A DNA stretch of 64,000 nucleotides from Rutidosis leptorrhynchoides. Its lineage: Eukaryota > Streptophyta > Magnoliopsida > Asterales > Asteraceae. The position numbers were made by a program, and so were the translations under genes. Within the stretch, counting starts at the first letter, position 1. The number at the start of each line of letters is the position of its first letter. Positions 11,948 to 24,900 of this stretch are shown in pieces. A model generated the notes under the pieces. It saw only the letters and a list, made by a program, of their open reading frames with translations, did no database searches and had not been told where the DNA came from. The DNA is taken from the NCBI RefSeq assembly GCF_046630445.1, contig NC_092340.1, positions 366,629,001 to 366,693,000 on the forward strand. Direction: 5' to 3'.

Positions 11948-14900
11948 TGTAGTGACCCGAACTTTTCCATGTTTATATATATATTAAATGAAATTGTTAT
12001 TTACATGATTAAGTTTTTCCAACATGTTAAGCAATCAAACTTGTTAAGACTTGATTAATTGAAATAGGTTTCATATAGACAATTGACCACCCAAGTTGAC
12101 CGGTGATTCACGAACGTTAAAACTTGTAAAAACTATACGATGACATATATATGGTTATATATATATATATAGTTAACATGATTTTATTATAAGTATGTAT
12201 CTCATTAGGTATTTTAACAATGAGTTATATACATAAAAATGAGACTATTAATTTAAGAAACTCGAAAACGATATATATAACGATTATCGTTATAACAACG
12301 TCTTACTAGGTACATATGAATCATATTAAGATATTGATACACTTGGTTAATTATGTTAAATGATAAGTAAATATATTATTAAGTGTATTAACAATGAAAT
12401 ACATATGTAAAAATAAGACTACTAACTTAATGATTTCGAAACGAGACATATATGTAACGATTATCGTTGTAACGACATTTAACTGTATATATATCATACT
12501 AAGATATATTATATATCATAATATCATGATAATATAACAATTTAACATCTCATTTGTTATAATAAACAATGGGTTAACAACATTCAACAAGATCGTTAAC
12601 CTAAAGGTTTCAAAACAACATTTACATGTAACGACTAACGATGACTTAACGACTCAGTTAAAATGTATATACATGTAGTGTTTTAATATGTATTCATACA
12701 CTTTTGAAAGACTTCAAGACACTTATCAAAATACTTCTACTTACCAAAAAATGCTTACAATTACATCCTCGTTCAGTTTCATCAACAATTCTACTCGTAT
12801 GCACCCGTATTCGTACTCGTACAATACACAGCTTTTAGACGTATGTACTATTGGTATATACACTCCAATGATTAGCTCTTAGAAGCCCATGTGAGTCACC
12901 TAACACATGTGGGAACCATCATTTAGCAACTAGCATGAAATATCTCATAAAATTACAAAAATATGAGTAATCATTCATGACTTATTTACATGAAAACAAA
13001 ATTACATATCCTTTATATCTAATCCATACACCAACGACCAAAAACACCTACAAACACTTTCATTCTTTAATTTTCTTCATTTAATTGATCTCTCTCAAGT
13101 TCTATCTTCAAGTTCTAAGTGTTCTTCATAAATTCCAAAAGTTCTAGTTTCATAAAATCAAGAATACTTCCAAGATTGCAAGTTTACTTCCAAGTTTTCT
13201 AAATCCATTCCAAGTAATCATCCAAGATCAAGAAACATTTGTTACTTATAGTAGGTTATCTTTCTAATACAAGGTAATAATCATATTCAAACTTTAATTC
13301 AATTTCTATAACTATAACAATCTTATTTCGAGTGGAAATCTTACTTGAAATTGTTTTCGTGTCATGATTCTGCTTCAAGAACTTTCAAGCCATCCAAGGA
13401 TCCTTTGAAGCTAGATCCATTTTTCTCATTTCCAGTAGGTTTATCCAAGGAACTTGAGGTAGTAATAATGTTCATAACATCATTCGATTCCTACATATAA
13501 AGCTATCTTATTCGAAGTTTAAACTTGTAATCACTAGAACATAGTTTAGTTAATTCTAAACTTAATAAAAGTTAATCCTTCTAACTTGAATTTTAAAATT
13601 AACTAAACACATGTTCTATATCTATATGATATGCTAACTTAATGATTTAAAACCTGAAAACACGAAAAACACCGTAAAACCGGATTTACGCCGTCGTAGT
13701 AACACCGCGGGCTGTTTTGGGTTAGTTAATTAAAAACTATGATAAACTTTGATTTAAAAGTTGTTATTCTGGGAAAATGATTTTTATTATGAACATGAAA
13801 CTATATCCAAAAATTATGGTTAAACTCAAAGTGAAAGTATGTTTTCTAAAATGGTCATCTAGACGTCGTTCTTTCGACTGAAATGACTACCTTTACAAAA
13901 ACGACTTGTAACTTATTTTTTCGACTATAAACCTATAATTTTTCTGTTTAGATTCATAAAATATAGTTCAATATAAAACCATAGCAATTTTATTCACTCA
14001 AAACGGATTTAAAATGAAGAAGTTATGGGTAAAACAAGATTGGATAATTTTTCTCATTTTAGCTACGTGAAAATTGGTAACAAATCTATTCCAACCATAA
14101 CTTAATCAACTTGTATTGTATATTATGTAATCTTGAGATACCATAGACACGTATACAATGTTTCGACCTATCATGTCGACACATCTATATATATTTCGGA
14201 ACAACCATAGACACTCTATATGTGAATGTTGGAGTTAGCTATACAGGGTTGAGGTTGATTCCAAAATATATATAGTTTAAGTTGTGATCAATACTGAGAT
14301 ACGTATACACTGGGTCGTGGATTGATTCAAGATAATATTTATCGATTTATTTCTGTACATCTAACTGTGGACAACTAGTTGTAGGTTACTAACGAGGACA
14401 GCTGACTTAATAAACTTAAAACATCAAAATATATTAAAAGTGTTGTAAATATATTTTGAACATACTTTGATATATATGTATATATTGTTATAGGTTCGTG
14501 AATCAACCAGTGGCCAAGTCTTACTTCCCGACAAAGTAAAAATCTGTGAAAGTGAGTTATAGTCCCACTTTTAAAATCTAATATTTTTGGGATGAGAATA
14601 CATGCAGGTTTTATAAATGATTTACAAAATAGACACAAGTACGTGAAACTACATTCTATGGTTGAATTATCGAAATCGAATATGCCCCTTTTTATTAAGT
14701 CTGGTAATCTAAGAATTAGGGAACAGACACCCTAATTGACGTGAATCCTAAAGATAGATCTATCGGGCCCAACAAGCCCCATCCAAAGTACCGGATGCTT
14801 TAGTACTTCGAAATTTATATCATATCCGAAGGGTGTCCCGAAATGATGGGGATATTCTTATATATGCATCTTGTTTATGTCGGTTACCAGGTGTTCCCCA

Positions 14901-15386
14901 TATGAATGATTTTTATCTCTATGTATGGGATGTGTATTGAAATATGAAATCTTGTGGTCTATTGTTACGATTTGATATATATAGGTTAAACCTATAACTC
15001 ACCAACATTTTTTGTTGACGTTTAAAGCATGTTTATTCTCACGTGAATACTAAGAGCTTCCGCTGTTGCATACTAAAATAAGGACAAGATTTGGAGTCCA
15101 TGTTTGTATGATATTGTGTAAAAACTGCATTCAAGAAACTGATTTCGATGTAACATATTTGTATTGTAAACCATTATGTAATGGTCGTGTGTAAACAGGA
15201 TATTTTAGATTATCATTATTTGATAATCTACGTAAAGCTTTTTAAACCTTTATTTATGAAATAAAGGTTATGGTTTGTTTTAAAAATGAATGCAGTCTTT
15301 GAAAAACGTCTCATATAGAGGTCAAAACCTCGCAACGAAATCAATTAATATGGAACGTTTTTAATCAATAAGAACGGGACATTTCA
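11948..15386 (+). repeat. 5' LTR of element 2, shared with the upstream partial copy
   Basis: Begins TGTAGTGACCCG after a PPT and ends GGGACATTTCA before a primer site. It therefore acts as 3' LTR of the partial copy on its left and as 5' LTR of the full copy on its right. CACATGTG-centred imperfect inverted repeats lie near 12887-12912, but there are no GC palindromes like those of element 1. Confidence 0.93.
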
Positions 15387-15387
15387 G

Positions 15388-15405
15388 TTGGTATCCGAGC
15401 GTTGG
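15388..15405 (+). other. Primer binding site of element 2 (initiator tRNA-Met type, one variant base)
   Basis: TTGGTATCCGAGCGTTGG begins two bases after the LTR. It matches the element 1 site except for C in place of A in TATCAGAGC. Confidence 0.8.
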
Positions 15406-15595
15406 TCTTAGAGAACCAGAAAATTTGCATTAGTGTGTCTTATCGAGTTTGTTAGGATGCATTAGTGAGTCTGGACTTCGACCGTGTTTTCTTTAAAAAT
15501 GATTGCTTAACATTTTTGTTGGAAACTATATATTATTAACATGTATATATTATGTGATATATTAATCTCTTAACATGTTTGATATTGTGTGATAG

Positions 15596-15871
15596 ATGTC
15601 TACCTCTAGCACAAATCCCATTGACTCACCTAATAATAACGAAGAGTCGAATATATATTGGACTGATTCACAAGTTCCCGAAGAAGAACCGGAAGAAGAA
15701 TCAGAACCGGAAGAAGAATCAGAACCGGAAGAGGAAGAACCGGAGGAGGAAATAGAACCGGTGGGGGAAATAATAAAACGATTAAGTAAAAGAAAATCCT
15801 CAACCAACCGACCAAGGTTAATTATGGTCAATGGTGTTTCCGCCAAGGAAGCAAAATATTGGGAGGATTAA
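15596..15871 (+). CDS. Acidic leader ORF of element 2
   Basis: An open frame of 91 codons starts about 190 bases after the primer site. Its middle is a run of Glu-Pro-Glu-Glu and Ser-Glu units (about residues 28-58), followed by a basic patch with RLSKRKSSTNRPR. It resembles no gag domain. The acidic run reads as a DNA minisatellite of about 12-18 bp units (GAACCGGAAGAAGAA-like). Similar low-complexity acidic sequence continues to about 16200. Function unknown; it may be a spacer or a chromatin-interacting tail. Confidence 0.5.
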   Translation: MSTSSTNPIDSPNNNEESNIYWTDSQVPEEEPEEESEPEEESEPEEEEPEEEIEPVGEIIKRLSKRKSSTNRPRLIMVNGVSAKEAKYWED

Positions 15872-16374
15872 CAATTCTCCGATGAATCGGGTTCCGACGA
15901 GAATTTCGATGATGTTATAGAAATTACCCCAACTGAATTTAAAAAGGCAAAAGAAAATAATAAGGGAAAGGGCATAAAAATAGAGAAATCTAATTCCAAC
16001 CCCGATGGACTTTATATGTATCGTCAACCCCCGAAGCCCTTAAGTTGTAACAATGACCCAGGAACCTCTAAACCACCAGGTTTTTCTAAACCGTTGTGGA
16101 AAATGACAGCTCGTATTAGGGGAACATCATATATCCCTAGAAACTTGGCAAAATGAACCAAAACCAAAGTAGAAGAAACGAGCGAGTCGGAATAAGATAG
16201 TTGTATTCGTGTGGTGTAATATATGTAATATAGTGTGCTTATGCTTTATGATATATGTAAAAATTGCTTGTATTAATAAGTATTTTTTTTATGAATCTAA
16301 CTCTTGTCTATTTTACAGTATAAAAACACAAAATGGATAGATAACCCAATATTTTAAGAGACCTACCCGGAGAC

Positions 16375-16911
16375 ATGATTGATGAAATCTTGTCTAGAGT
16401 CGGTCAGAATTCTTCGGCACAACTATTTACGGTGAAATCAGTTTGTAAGACATTCGAAGAACGTTCCAAGAATGTCTTGGTTTATAAGAGACTTTCGTTT
16501 GAAAGATGGGGGATATCACATTGGGAAACCCATAAGTTACGATGTGTTTACTTTGACGCATATATTGCGGGGAACCCAAATGCTATTTTACGCAACGGGT
16601 TAAGAAATTATTTTGACTCAATGTATCCGAATATAGGACTTCATGATTTAGAAAAAGCAGCTAACATGCAACATAAAGAAGCATGCTATGCTTACGGGTT
16701 AGTAATGTTCGCTTCTCACCAAAGTGAGAAAAAGAACATCGGGCTACAACTATTAAACAAAACGTTCCCACAAGTGATGGGGTCGGTAATTGGGGTAAGA
16801 AATGAGGTTTTTAGGTTATTACGAGACTGTTGGTCACTACGCAACCCTCATCCCTTTGACGACGTTACAACACGCTGTCTTATCAACGGCCATAACGGTT
16901 ATGTTCCATAA
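16375..16911 (+). CDS. F-box-like protein frame (At2g35280-like) inside the chromovirus
   Basis: An open frame of 178 codons, in sense between the leader ORF and gag. The start is F-box-like: MIDEILSRVGQNSSAQLFTV, then VKSVCKTFEERSKN, with a coding-looking RDLPGD just upstream, matching the LPxDLLxEILxRV...VCKxF pattern. Residues about 60-135 match the rest of the plant F-box At2g35280-like family: GNPNAILRNGLRNYF, then a Sel1-like helix pair with LEKAANMQHKEACYAYGLVMF and KKNIGLQLLNKT. Host relatives join SCF ubiquitin ligases through SKP1. The frame appears to be a captured host gene, since it is unlike any retroelement domain. The C-terminal 40 residues, rich in Arg/Asp/Cys, I do not recognise. 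Whether it is expressed or functional is unknown. Confidence 0.7.
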   Translation: MIDEILSRVGQNSSAQLFTVKSVCKTFEERSKNVLVYKRLSFERWGISHWETHKLRCVYFDAYIAGNPNAILRNGLRNYFDSMYPNIGLHDLEKAANMQHKEACYAYGLVMFASHQSEKKNIGLQLLNKTFPQVMGSVIGVRNEVFRLLRDCWSLRNPHPFDDVTTRCLINGHNGYVP

Positions 16912-17321
16912 GACCAAGGATGGGAAGTAGTCCTTGTAAAACCAGAATGCATGACTTGTTTTTGGACGTATGAATTACGTGTCTTTATTACCTTTGCTGA
17001 ACGACTTGTGTACTAGCTAGAATTATCTTCACAACTATCTTGTATCAAAGTTATTGTATGCTATATTTCATGCTTTATGTAAAATAAGCGGTATTGTAAG
17101 TTTGTAAAATATTGTATAAAAGTTTGAACGCGAAATATTATTACAATCAGTTTTTCATATAGAATTGTAGTAGTTGAATTGTATATTAGCTACTAAGTAT
17201 GAACTTAACGGGTAGGTACTACCCGAATTTAAACTTATAAAACGCTAATATGAAGAAAAAGCTTTTATAAATGAGTTCATATTATGCTACAAAATACTAT
17301 TAACTACTCTTAATATTCTGT

Positions 17322-18476
17322 ATGATTAACTTGTTCCATTTGACTATTTTGAAGGAAATGGCACCGACTACTCGACACACCGTGAATATGAATGAAGAGG
17401 AATTCCGTACTTTTCTAGCTTCAAACATAGCCGCAGTACAGGCTGCGCTACATACCAACAATAACCTTGGATCTAGCAGTACAGGAAATCGTGTAGGATG
17501 CACCTACAAAGAATTCACTGCCTGCAAACCTTTGGAATTTGATGGAACCGAAGGACCGATCGAATTGAAACGGTGGACCGAGAAGGTTGAATCGGTGTTT
17601 GCCATAAGTAAGTGTACTGAAGAGGACAAAGTGAAGTACGCTACGCATACCTTCACAGGTTCTGCGTTAACATGGTGGAATACCTATCTAGAGCAAGTGG
17701 GACAAGATGATGCGTACGCACTACCATGGTCAGCATTCAAGCACTTGATGAATGAGAAGTACCGTCCCAGAACCGAGGTCAATAAGCTCAAGACAGAACT
17801 TAGAGGGTTACGAACCCAAGGATTTGATATTACTACGTACGAAAGACGATTCACAGAATTGTGCCTATTGTGTCCGGGAGCGTTCGAAGATGAGGAAGAG
17901 AAGATCGACGCGTTTGTGAAAGGATTACCGGAAAGAATCCAAGAAGATATAAGTTCACACGAGCCCGCCTCCATACAACAGGCATGTAGAATGGCTCACA
18001 AACTAGTGAACCAGATTGAGGAAAGAATTAAAGAATAGATGGCTGAAGAGGCCAATGTGAAGCAAGTCAAAAGAAAGTGGGAGGAAAACGGTGATAAGAA
18101 TCACCAATACAACAAAAACCGCAATTACAATAATAATCGCAAAAATTATCCCAACAATCGCAACATCAATCGCAACTACAACAAACGGCCCAACAACAAA
18201 AACAACAACAACAACAGTAACTACAACAATCATCCCAACAATAATAACAACCGCAACAACAACAATGATCAGAAGCAGCTATGCCAAAGGTGTGAAAAGT
18301 ATCACTCGGGGTTCTGCACCAAATTTTGCAACAAGTGTAAAAGAAATGGTCATAGCGCGGCAAAGTGTGAGGTCTGCGGACCAGGGGTTAACAGAACGAA
18401 AGGAACAAATGGTGTCAGAACGAGTAATGGCGGAGCAAGTAGTGTCGGAGCAAGTTATGCCAATGTAGTTTGTTAG
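17322..18476 (+). pseudogene. gag of element 2 (broken)
   Basis: Ty3/gypsy gag. The probable initiator is the second Met (MAPTTRHTV, about 17358). The core has LEFDGTEGPIELKRWTEKVE, ALTWWNTYLEQ and FVKGLPERIQ, the usual retrotransposon gag signatures. An Asn-rich linker follows (about 18100-18270), then a CCHC-type knuckle region rich in Cys (CQRCEKYHSGFC, CNKCKRNGHSAAKC). Regarded as a fossil; interrupted. Confidence 0.88.
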
Positions 18477-18489
18477 AAATGTGGAAAAC

Positions 18490-21400
18490 CGGGCCACATT
18501 ATTAGAAATTTCCCGAACCAGGAGAACACGAATGGACAAGGCCGCGGAAGAGTTTTCAATATTAATGCGGCAGAGGCACAGGAAGACCCGGAGCTTATTA
18601 CGGGTACGTTTCTTATTGACAATAAATCTGCTTACGTTTTATTTGATTCGGGTGCGGATAGAAGCTATATGAGTAGAGATTTTTGTGCTAAATTAAGTTG
18701 TCCATTGACGCCGTTGGATAGTAAATTTTTACTCGAATTAGCAATCGGTAAATTAATTTCAGCAGATAATATATGCCAGAATCGAGAAATTAAACTGGGT
18801 AGCAAAATATTTAAGATTGATTTGATACCAGTAGAGTTAGGGAGTTTTGATGTAATAGTTGGCATGGACTGGCTGAAGAAGGTGACAGCAGAGATCGTAT
18901 GTTATAAAAATGTAATTCGCATTGTACGAGAAGAAGGAGAACCCTTAATGGTGTACGGAGAAAAGGGAAACATGAAGCTACATCTTATTAGTAATTTGAA
19001 GGCACAAAAACTAATAAGAAAAGGTTGCTATGCTGTTCTAGCACACGTCGAGAAAGTACAAACTGAAGAAAAGAGCATCAATGATGTTCCCGTCGCAAAA
19101 GAATTTCCCGATGTATTTCCGAAAGAATTACCGGGACTACCTCCACATCGATCTATTGAATTTCAAATAGATCTTGTACCAGGAGCTGCACCAATAGCTC
19201 GTGCTCCTTATAGACTCGCACCCAACGAGATGAAAGAACTGCAAAGCCAACTGCAAGAACTATTAGAACATGGTTTCATTCGACCAAGCACATCACCATG
19301 GGGAGCTCCTGTTTTGTTTGTCAAGAAGAAGGATGGTACATTTAGGTTGTGTATTGACTACAGAGAGTTGAACAAACTTACCATCAAAAACCGTTATCCA
19401 CTGCCGAGAATTGACGACTTATTTGATCAACTACAAGGCTCGTCGGTTTATTCGAAGATCGATTTACGTTCTGGATATCATCAAATGCGAGTAAAGGAGG
19501 ATGACATTCCAAAAACTGCTTTTAGGACGTGTTATGGTCATTACGAGTTTATGGTTATGCCGTTTGGATTGACTAACGCACCAGCTGTGTTCATGGACAT
19601 TATGAACTGAGTGTGTGGGCCATATCTTGACAAGTTTGTCATTGTTTTCATCGATGACATACTTATTTACTCAAAGAATGATCAAGAGCACGAAGAACAT
19701 TTGAGAAAGGTGTTAGAAGTATTGAGGAAGGAAGAATTGTACGCTAAGTTTTCAAAGTGTGCATTTTGGTTGGAAGAAGTTCAATTCCTCGGTCACATAG
19801 TGAACAAAGAAGGTATTAAGGTGGATCCGGCAAAGATAGAAACTTTTGAAAAGTGGGAAACCCCGAAAACTCCGAAACACATACGCCGGTTTTTAGGACT
19901 AGCTGGTTACTACAGAAGGTTCATCCAAGACTTTTCCAGAATAGCAAAACCCTTGACTGCATTAACGCATAAAGGGAAGAAATTTGAATGGAAGGATGAA
20001 CAAGAGAAAGCGTTTCAGTTATTAAAGAAAAAGCTAACTACGGCACCTATATTGTCATTGCCTGAAGGGAATGATGATTTTGTGATTTATTGTGACGCAT
20101 CAAAGCAAGGTATCGGTTGTGTATTAATGCAACGAACGAAGGTGATTGCTTATGCGTCTAGATAATTGAAGATTCACGAACAAAATTATACGACGCATGA
20201 TTTGGAATTAGGCGCGGTTGTTTTTGCATTAAAGACTTGGAGGCACTACTTATATAGGGTCAAAAGTATTATATATACCGACCACAAAAGTCTTCAACAC
20301 ATATTTAATCAGAAACAACTGAATATGAGGCAGCGTAGGTGGATTGAATTGTTGAATGATTACGACTTTGAGATTCGTTACCACCCGGGGAAGGCAAATG
20401 TGGTAGCCGACGCCTTGAGCAGGAAGGACAGAGAACCCATTCGAGTAAAATCTATGAATATAATGATTCACACTAACCTTACTACTCAAATAAAGGAGGC
20501 GCAACAAGGAGTTTTAATAGAGGGAAATTTAAAGGATGAAATACCCAAAGGATCGGAGAAGCATCTTAATATTCGGGAAGACAGAACCCGGTATAGGGCT
20601 GAAAGGATTTGGGTACCAAAATTTGGAGATATGAGAGAAATGGTACTTAGAGAAGCTCATAAAACCAGATACTCAATACATCCTGGAACGGGGAAGATGT
20701 ACAAGGATCTCAAGAAACATTTTTGGTGGCCGGGTATGAAAGCCGATGTTGCTAAATACGTAGGAGAATGTTTGACGTGTTCTAAGGTCAAAGCTGAGCA
20801 TCAGAAACCATCAGGTCTACTTCAACAACCCGAAATCCCGGAATGGAAATGGGAAAACATTACCATGGATTTCATCACTAAATTGCCAAGGACTGCAAGT
20901 GGTTTTGATACTATTTGGGTAATAGTTGATCGTCTCACCAAATCAGCACACTTCCTGCCAATAAGAGAAGATAACAAGATGGAGAAGTTAGCATGACTGT
21001 ATTTGAAGGAAGTCATCTCCAGATATGGAATACCAATCTCTATTATCTCTTATAGGGATGGCAGATTTATTTCAAGATTCTGGCAGACATTACAGCAACC
21101 ATTAGGAACTCGTCTAGACATGAGTACTGCCTATCATCCACAAACTGATGGGCAGAGCGAAAGGACGATACAAACGCTTGAAGACATGCTACGAGCATGT
21201 GTTATTGATTTCGGAAACAGTTGAGATCGACATCTACCGTTAGCAGAATTTTCCTACAACAACAGCTACCATTCAAGCTTTGAGATGGCGCCGTTTGAGG
21301 CACTTTATGGTAGAAAGTGCAGGTCTCCAATTTGTTGGAGTGAAGTGGGGGATAGACAGATTACGGGTCCGGAGATAATACAAGAATCTACCGAGAAAAT

Positions 21401-21934
21401 CATTCAAATTCAACAAAGATTGAAAACCGCCCAGAGTCGACAAAAGAGCTACGCGGACAGTAAAAGAAAAAATATATAGAGTTTGAAATTGGAAAAATGG
21501 TCATGCTTAAGGTTTCACCTTGGAAAGGCGTTGTTCGATTTGGTAAACGGGGGAAACTAAATCCAAGGTACATTGGACCATTCAAGATTATAGATCGTGT
21601 CGGACCAGTAGCTTACCAACTGGAGCTACCTCAACAACTCGCGGCTGTACATAACACTTTCCACGTCTCAAATTTGAAGAAATGTTTTGCTAAAGAAGAT
21701 CTCACTATTCCGTTGGACGAAATCCAAATCAATGAAAAACTTCAATTCATTGAAGAACCCGTCGAAATAATGGATCGTGAGGTTAAGAGACTTAAACAAA
21801 ACAAGATACCGATTGTTAAGGTTCGATGGAATGCTCGTAGAGGACTCGAGTTCACCTGGGAGAGTGAAGATCAGATGAAGAAGAAATACCCGCATTTATT
21901 TCTAGAAGATACGTCAACACCTCCAACTGCTTAA
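18490..21934 (+). pseudogene. pol of element 2 with chromodomain-like C-terminus (broken)
   Basis: Domains in order: aspartic protease ([10 protein letters not shown] at about 18640-18672, and VIVGMDWL near 18855), reverse transcriptase ([32 protein letters not shown], and the FIDDILIYS active-site box near 19648-19674), RNase H ([10 protein letters not shown] near 20089, [11 protein letters not shown] near 20273), integrase ([56 protein letters not shown]) and a terminal module, [14 protein letters not shown]...[15 protein letters not shown], typical of chromoviral chromodomains. Several interruptions are present. The chromodomain and iMet primer site place it in the Tekay/Del side of chromoviruses. 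Confidence 0.9.
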
Positions 21935-21969
21935 AATTTCGGGACAAAATTTATTTAACGGGTAGGTAC

Positions 21970-24900
21970 TGTAGTGACCCGAACTTTTCCATGTTTATAT
22001 ATATATTAAATGAAATTGTTATTTACATGATTAAGTGTTTCCAACATGTTAAGCAATCAAACTTGTTAAGACTTGATTAATTGAAATAGGTTTCATATAG
22101 ACAATTGACCACCCAAGTTGACCGGTGATTCACGAACGTTAAAACTTGTAAAAACTATACGATGACATATATATGGTTATATATATATATAGTTAACATG
22201 ATTTTATTATAAGTATGTATCTCATTAGGTATTTTAACAATGAGTTATATACATAAAAATGAGACTATTAATTTAAGAAACTCGAAAACGATATATATAA
22301 CGATTATCGTTATAACAACGTCTTACTAGGTACATATGAATCATATTAAGATATTGATACACTTGGTTAATTATGTTAAATGATAAGTAAATATATTATT
22401 AAGTGTATTAACAATGAAATACATATGTAAAAATAAGACTACTAACTTAATGATTTCGAAACGAGACATATACGTAACGATTATCATTGTAACGACATTT
22501 AACTGTATATATATCATACTAAGATATATTATATATCATAATATCATGATAATATAACAATTTAACATCTCATTTGTTATAATAAACAATGGGTTAACAA
22601 CATTCAACAAGATCGTTAACCTAAAGGTTTCAAAACAACATTTACATGTAACGACTAACGATGACTTAACGACTCAGTTAAAATGTATATACATGTAGTG
22701 TTTTAATATGTATTCATACACTTTTGAAAGACTTCAAGACACTTATCAAAATACTTCTACTTACCAAAAATGCTTACAATTACATCCTCTTTCAGTTTCA
22801 TCAACAATTCTACTCGTATGCACCCGTATTCGTACTCGTACAATACACAGCTTTTAGATGTATGTACTATTGGTATATACACTCCAATGATCAGCTCTTA
22901 GCAGCCCATGTGAGTCACCTAACACATGTGGGAACCATCATTTGGCAACTAGCATGAAATATCTCATAAAATTACAAAAATATGAGTAATCATTCATGAC
23001 TTATTTACATGAAAACAAAATTACATATCCTTTATATCTAATCCATACACCAACGACCAAAAACACCTACAAACACTTTCATTCTCCAATTTTCTTCATT
23101 TAATTGATCTCTCTCAAGTTCTATCTTCAAGTTCTAAGTGTTCTTCATAAATTCCAAAAGTTCTAGTTTCATAAAATCAAGAATACTTCCAAGATTGCAA
23201 GTTTACTTCCAAGTTTTCTAAATCCATTCCAAGTAATCATCCAAGATCAAGAAACCTTTGTTACTTATAGTAGGTTATCTTTCTAATACAAGGTAATCAT
23301 CATATTCAAACTTTAATTCAATTTCTATAACTATAACAATCTTATTTCGAGTGGAAATCTTACTTGAAATTGTTTTCGTGTCATGATTCTGCTTCAAGAA
23401 CTTTCAAGCCATCCAAGGATCCTTTGAAGCTAGATCCATTTTTCTCATTTCCAGTAGGTTTATCCAAGGAACTTGAGGTAGTAATGATGTTCATAACATC
23501 ATTCGATTCCTACATATAAAGCTATCTTATTCGAAGGTTTAAACTTGTAATCACTAGAACATAGTTTAGTTAATTCTAAACTTAATAAAAGTTAATCCTT
23601 CTAACTTGAATTTTAAAATTAACTAAACACATGTTATATATCTATATGATATGCTAACTTAATAATTTAAAACCTGGAAACACGAAAAACACCGTAAAAC
23701 CGGATTTACGCCGTCGTAGTAACACCGCGGGCTGTTTTGGGTTAGTTAATTAAAAACTATGATAAACTTTGATTTAAAAGTTGTTATTTTGGGAAAATGA
23801 TTTTTATTATGAACATGAAACTATATCCAAAAATTATGGTTAAACTCAAAGTGGAAGTATGTTTTCTAAAATGGTCATCTAGACGTCGTTCTTTCGACTG
23901 AAATGACTACCTTTACAAAAACGACTTGTAACTTATTTTTTCGACTATAAACCTATAGTTTTTCTGTTTAGATTCATAAAATAGAGTTCAATATGAAACC
24001 ATAGCAATTTGATTCACTCAAAACGGATTTAAAATGAAGAAGTTATGGGTAAAACAAGATTGGATAATTTTTCTCATTTTAGCTACGTGAAAATTGGTAA
24101 CAAATCTATTCCAACCATAACTTAATCAACTTGTATTGTATATTATGTAATCTTGAGATACCATAGACACGTATACAATGTTTCGACCTATCATGTCGAC
24201 ACATCTATATATATTTCGGAACAACCATAGACACTCTATATGTGAATGTTGGAGTTAGCTATACAGGGTTGAGGTTGATTCCAAAATATATATAGTTTGA
24301 GTTGTGATCAATACTGAGATACGTATACACTGGGTCGTGGATTGATTCAAGATAATATTTATCGATTTATTTCTGTACATCTAACTGTGGACAACTAGTT
24401 GTAGGTTACTAACTAGGACAGCTGACTTAATAAACTTAAAACATCAAAATATATTAAAAGTGTTGTAAATATATTTTGAACATACTTTGATATATATGTA
24501 TATATTGTTATAGGTTCGTGAATCAACCAGTGGCCAAGTCTTACTTCCCGACAAAGTAAAAATCTGTGAAAGTGAGTTATAGTCCCACTTTTAAAATCTA
24601 ATATTTTTGGGATGAGAATACATGCAGGTTTTATAAATGATTTACAAAATAGACACAAGTACGTGAAACTACATTCTATGGTTGAATTATCGAAATCGAA
24701 TATGCCCCTTTTTATTAAGTCTGGTAATCTAAGAATTAGGGAACAGACACCCTAATTGACGCGAATCCTAAAGATAGATCTATCGGGCCCAACAAGCCCC
24801 ATCCAAAGTACTGAATGCTTTAGTACTTCAAAATTTATATCATATCCGAAGGGTGTCCCGGAATGATGGGGATATTCTTATATATGCATCTTGTTAATGT

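Noticed and set aside
18003-18363. Minus-strand Val/Ile- or Cys-rich frames opposite gag
   Set aside because: They mirror the AAC/AAT-rich Asn linker of gag and have no independent support.
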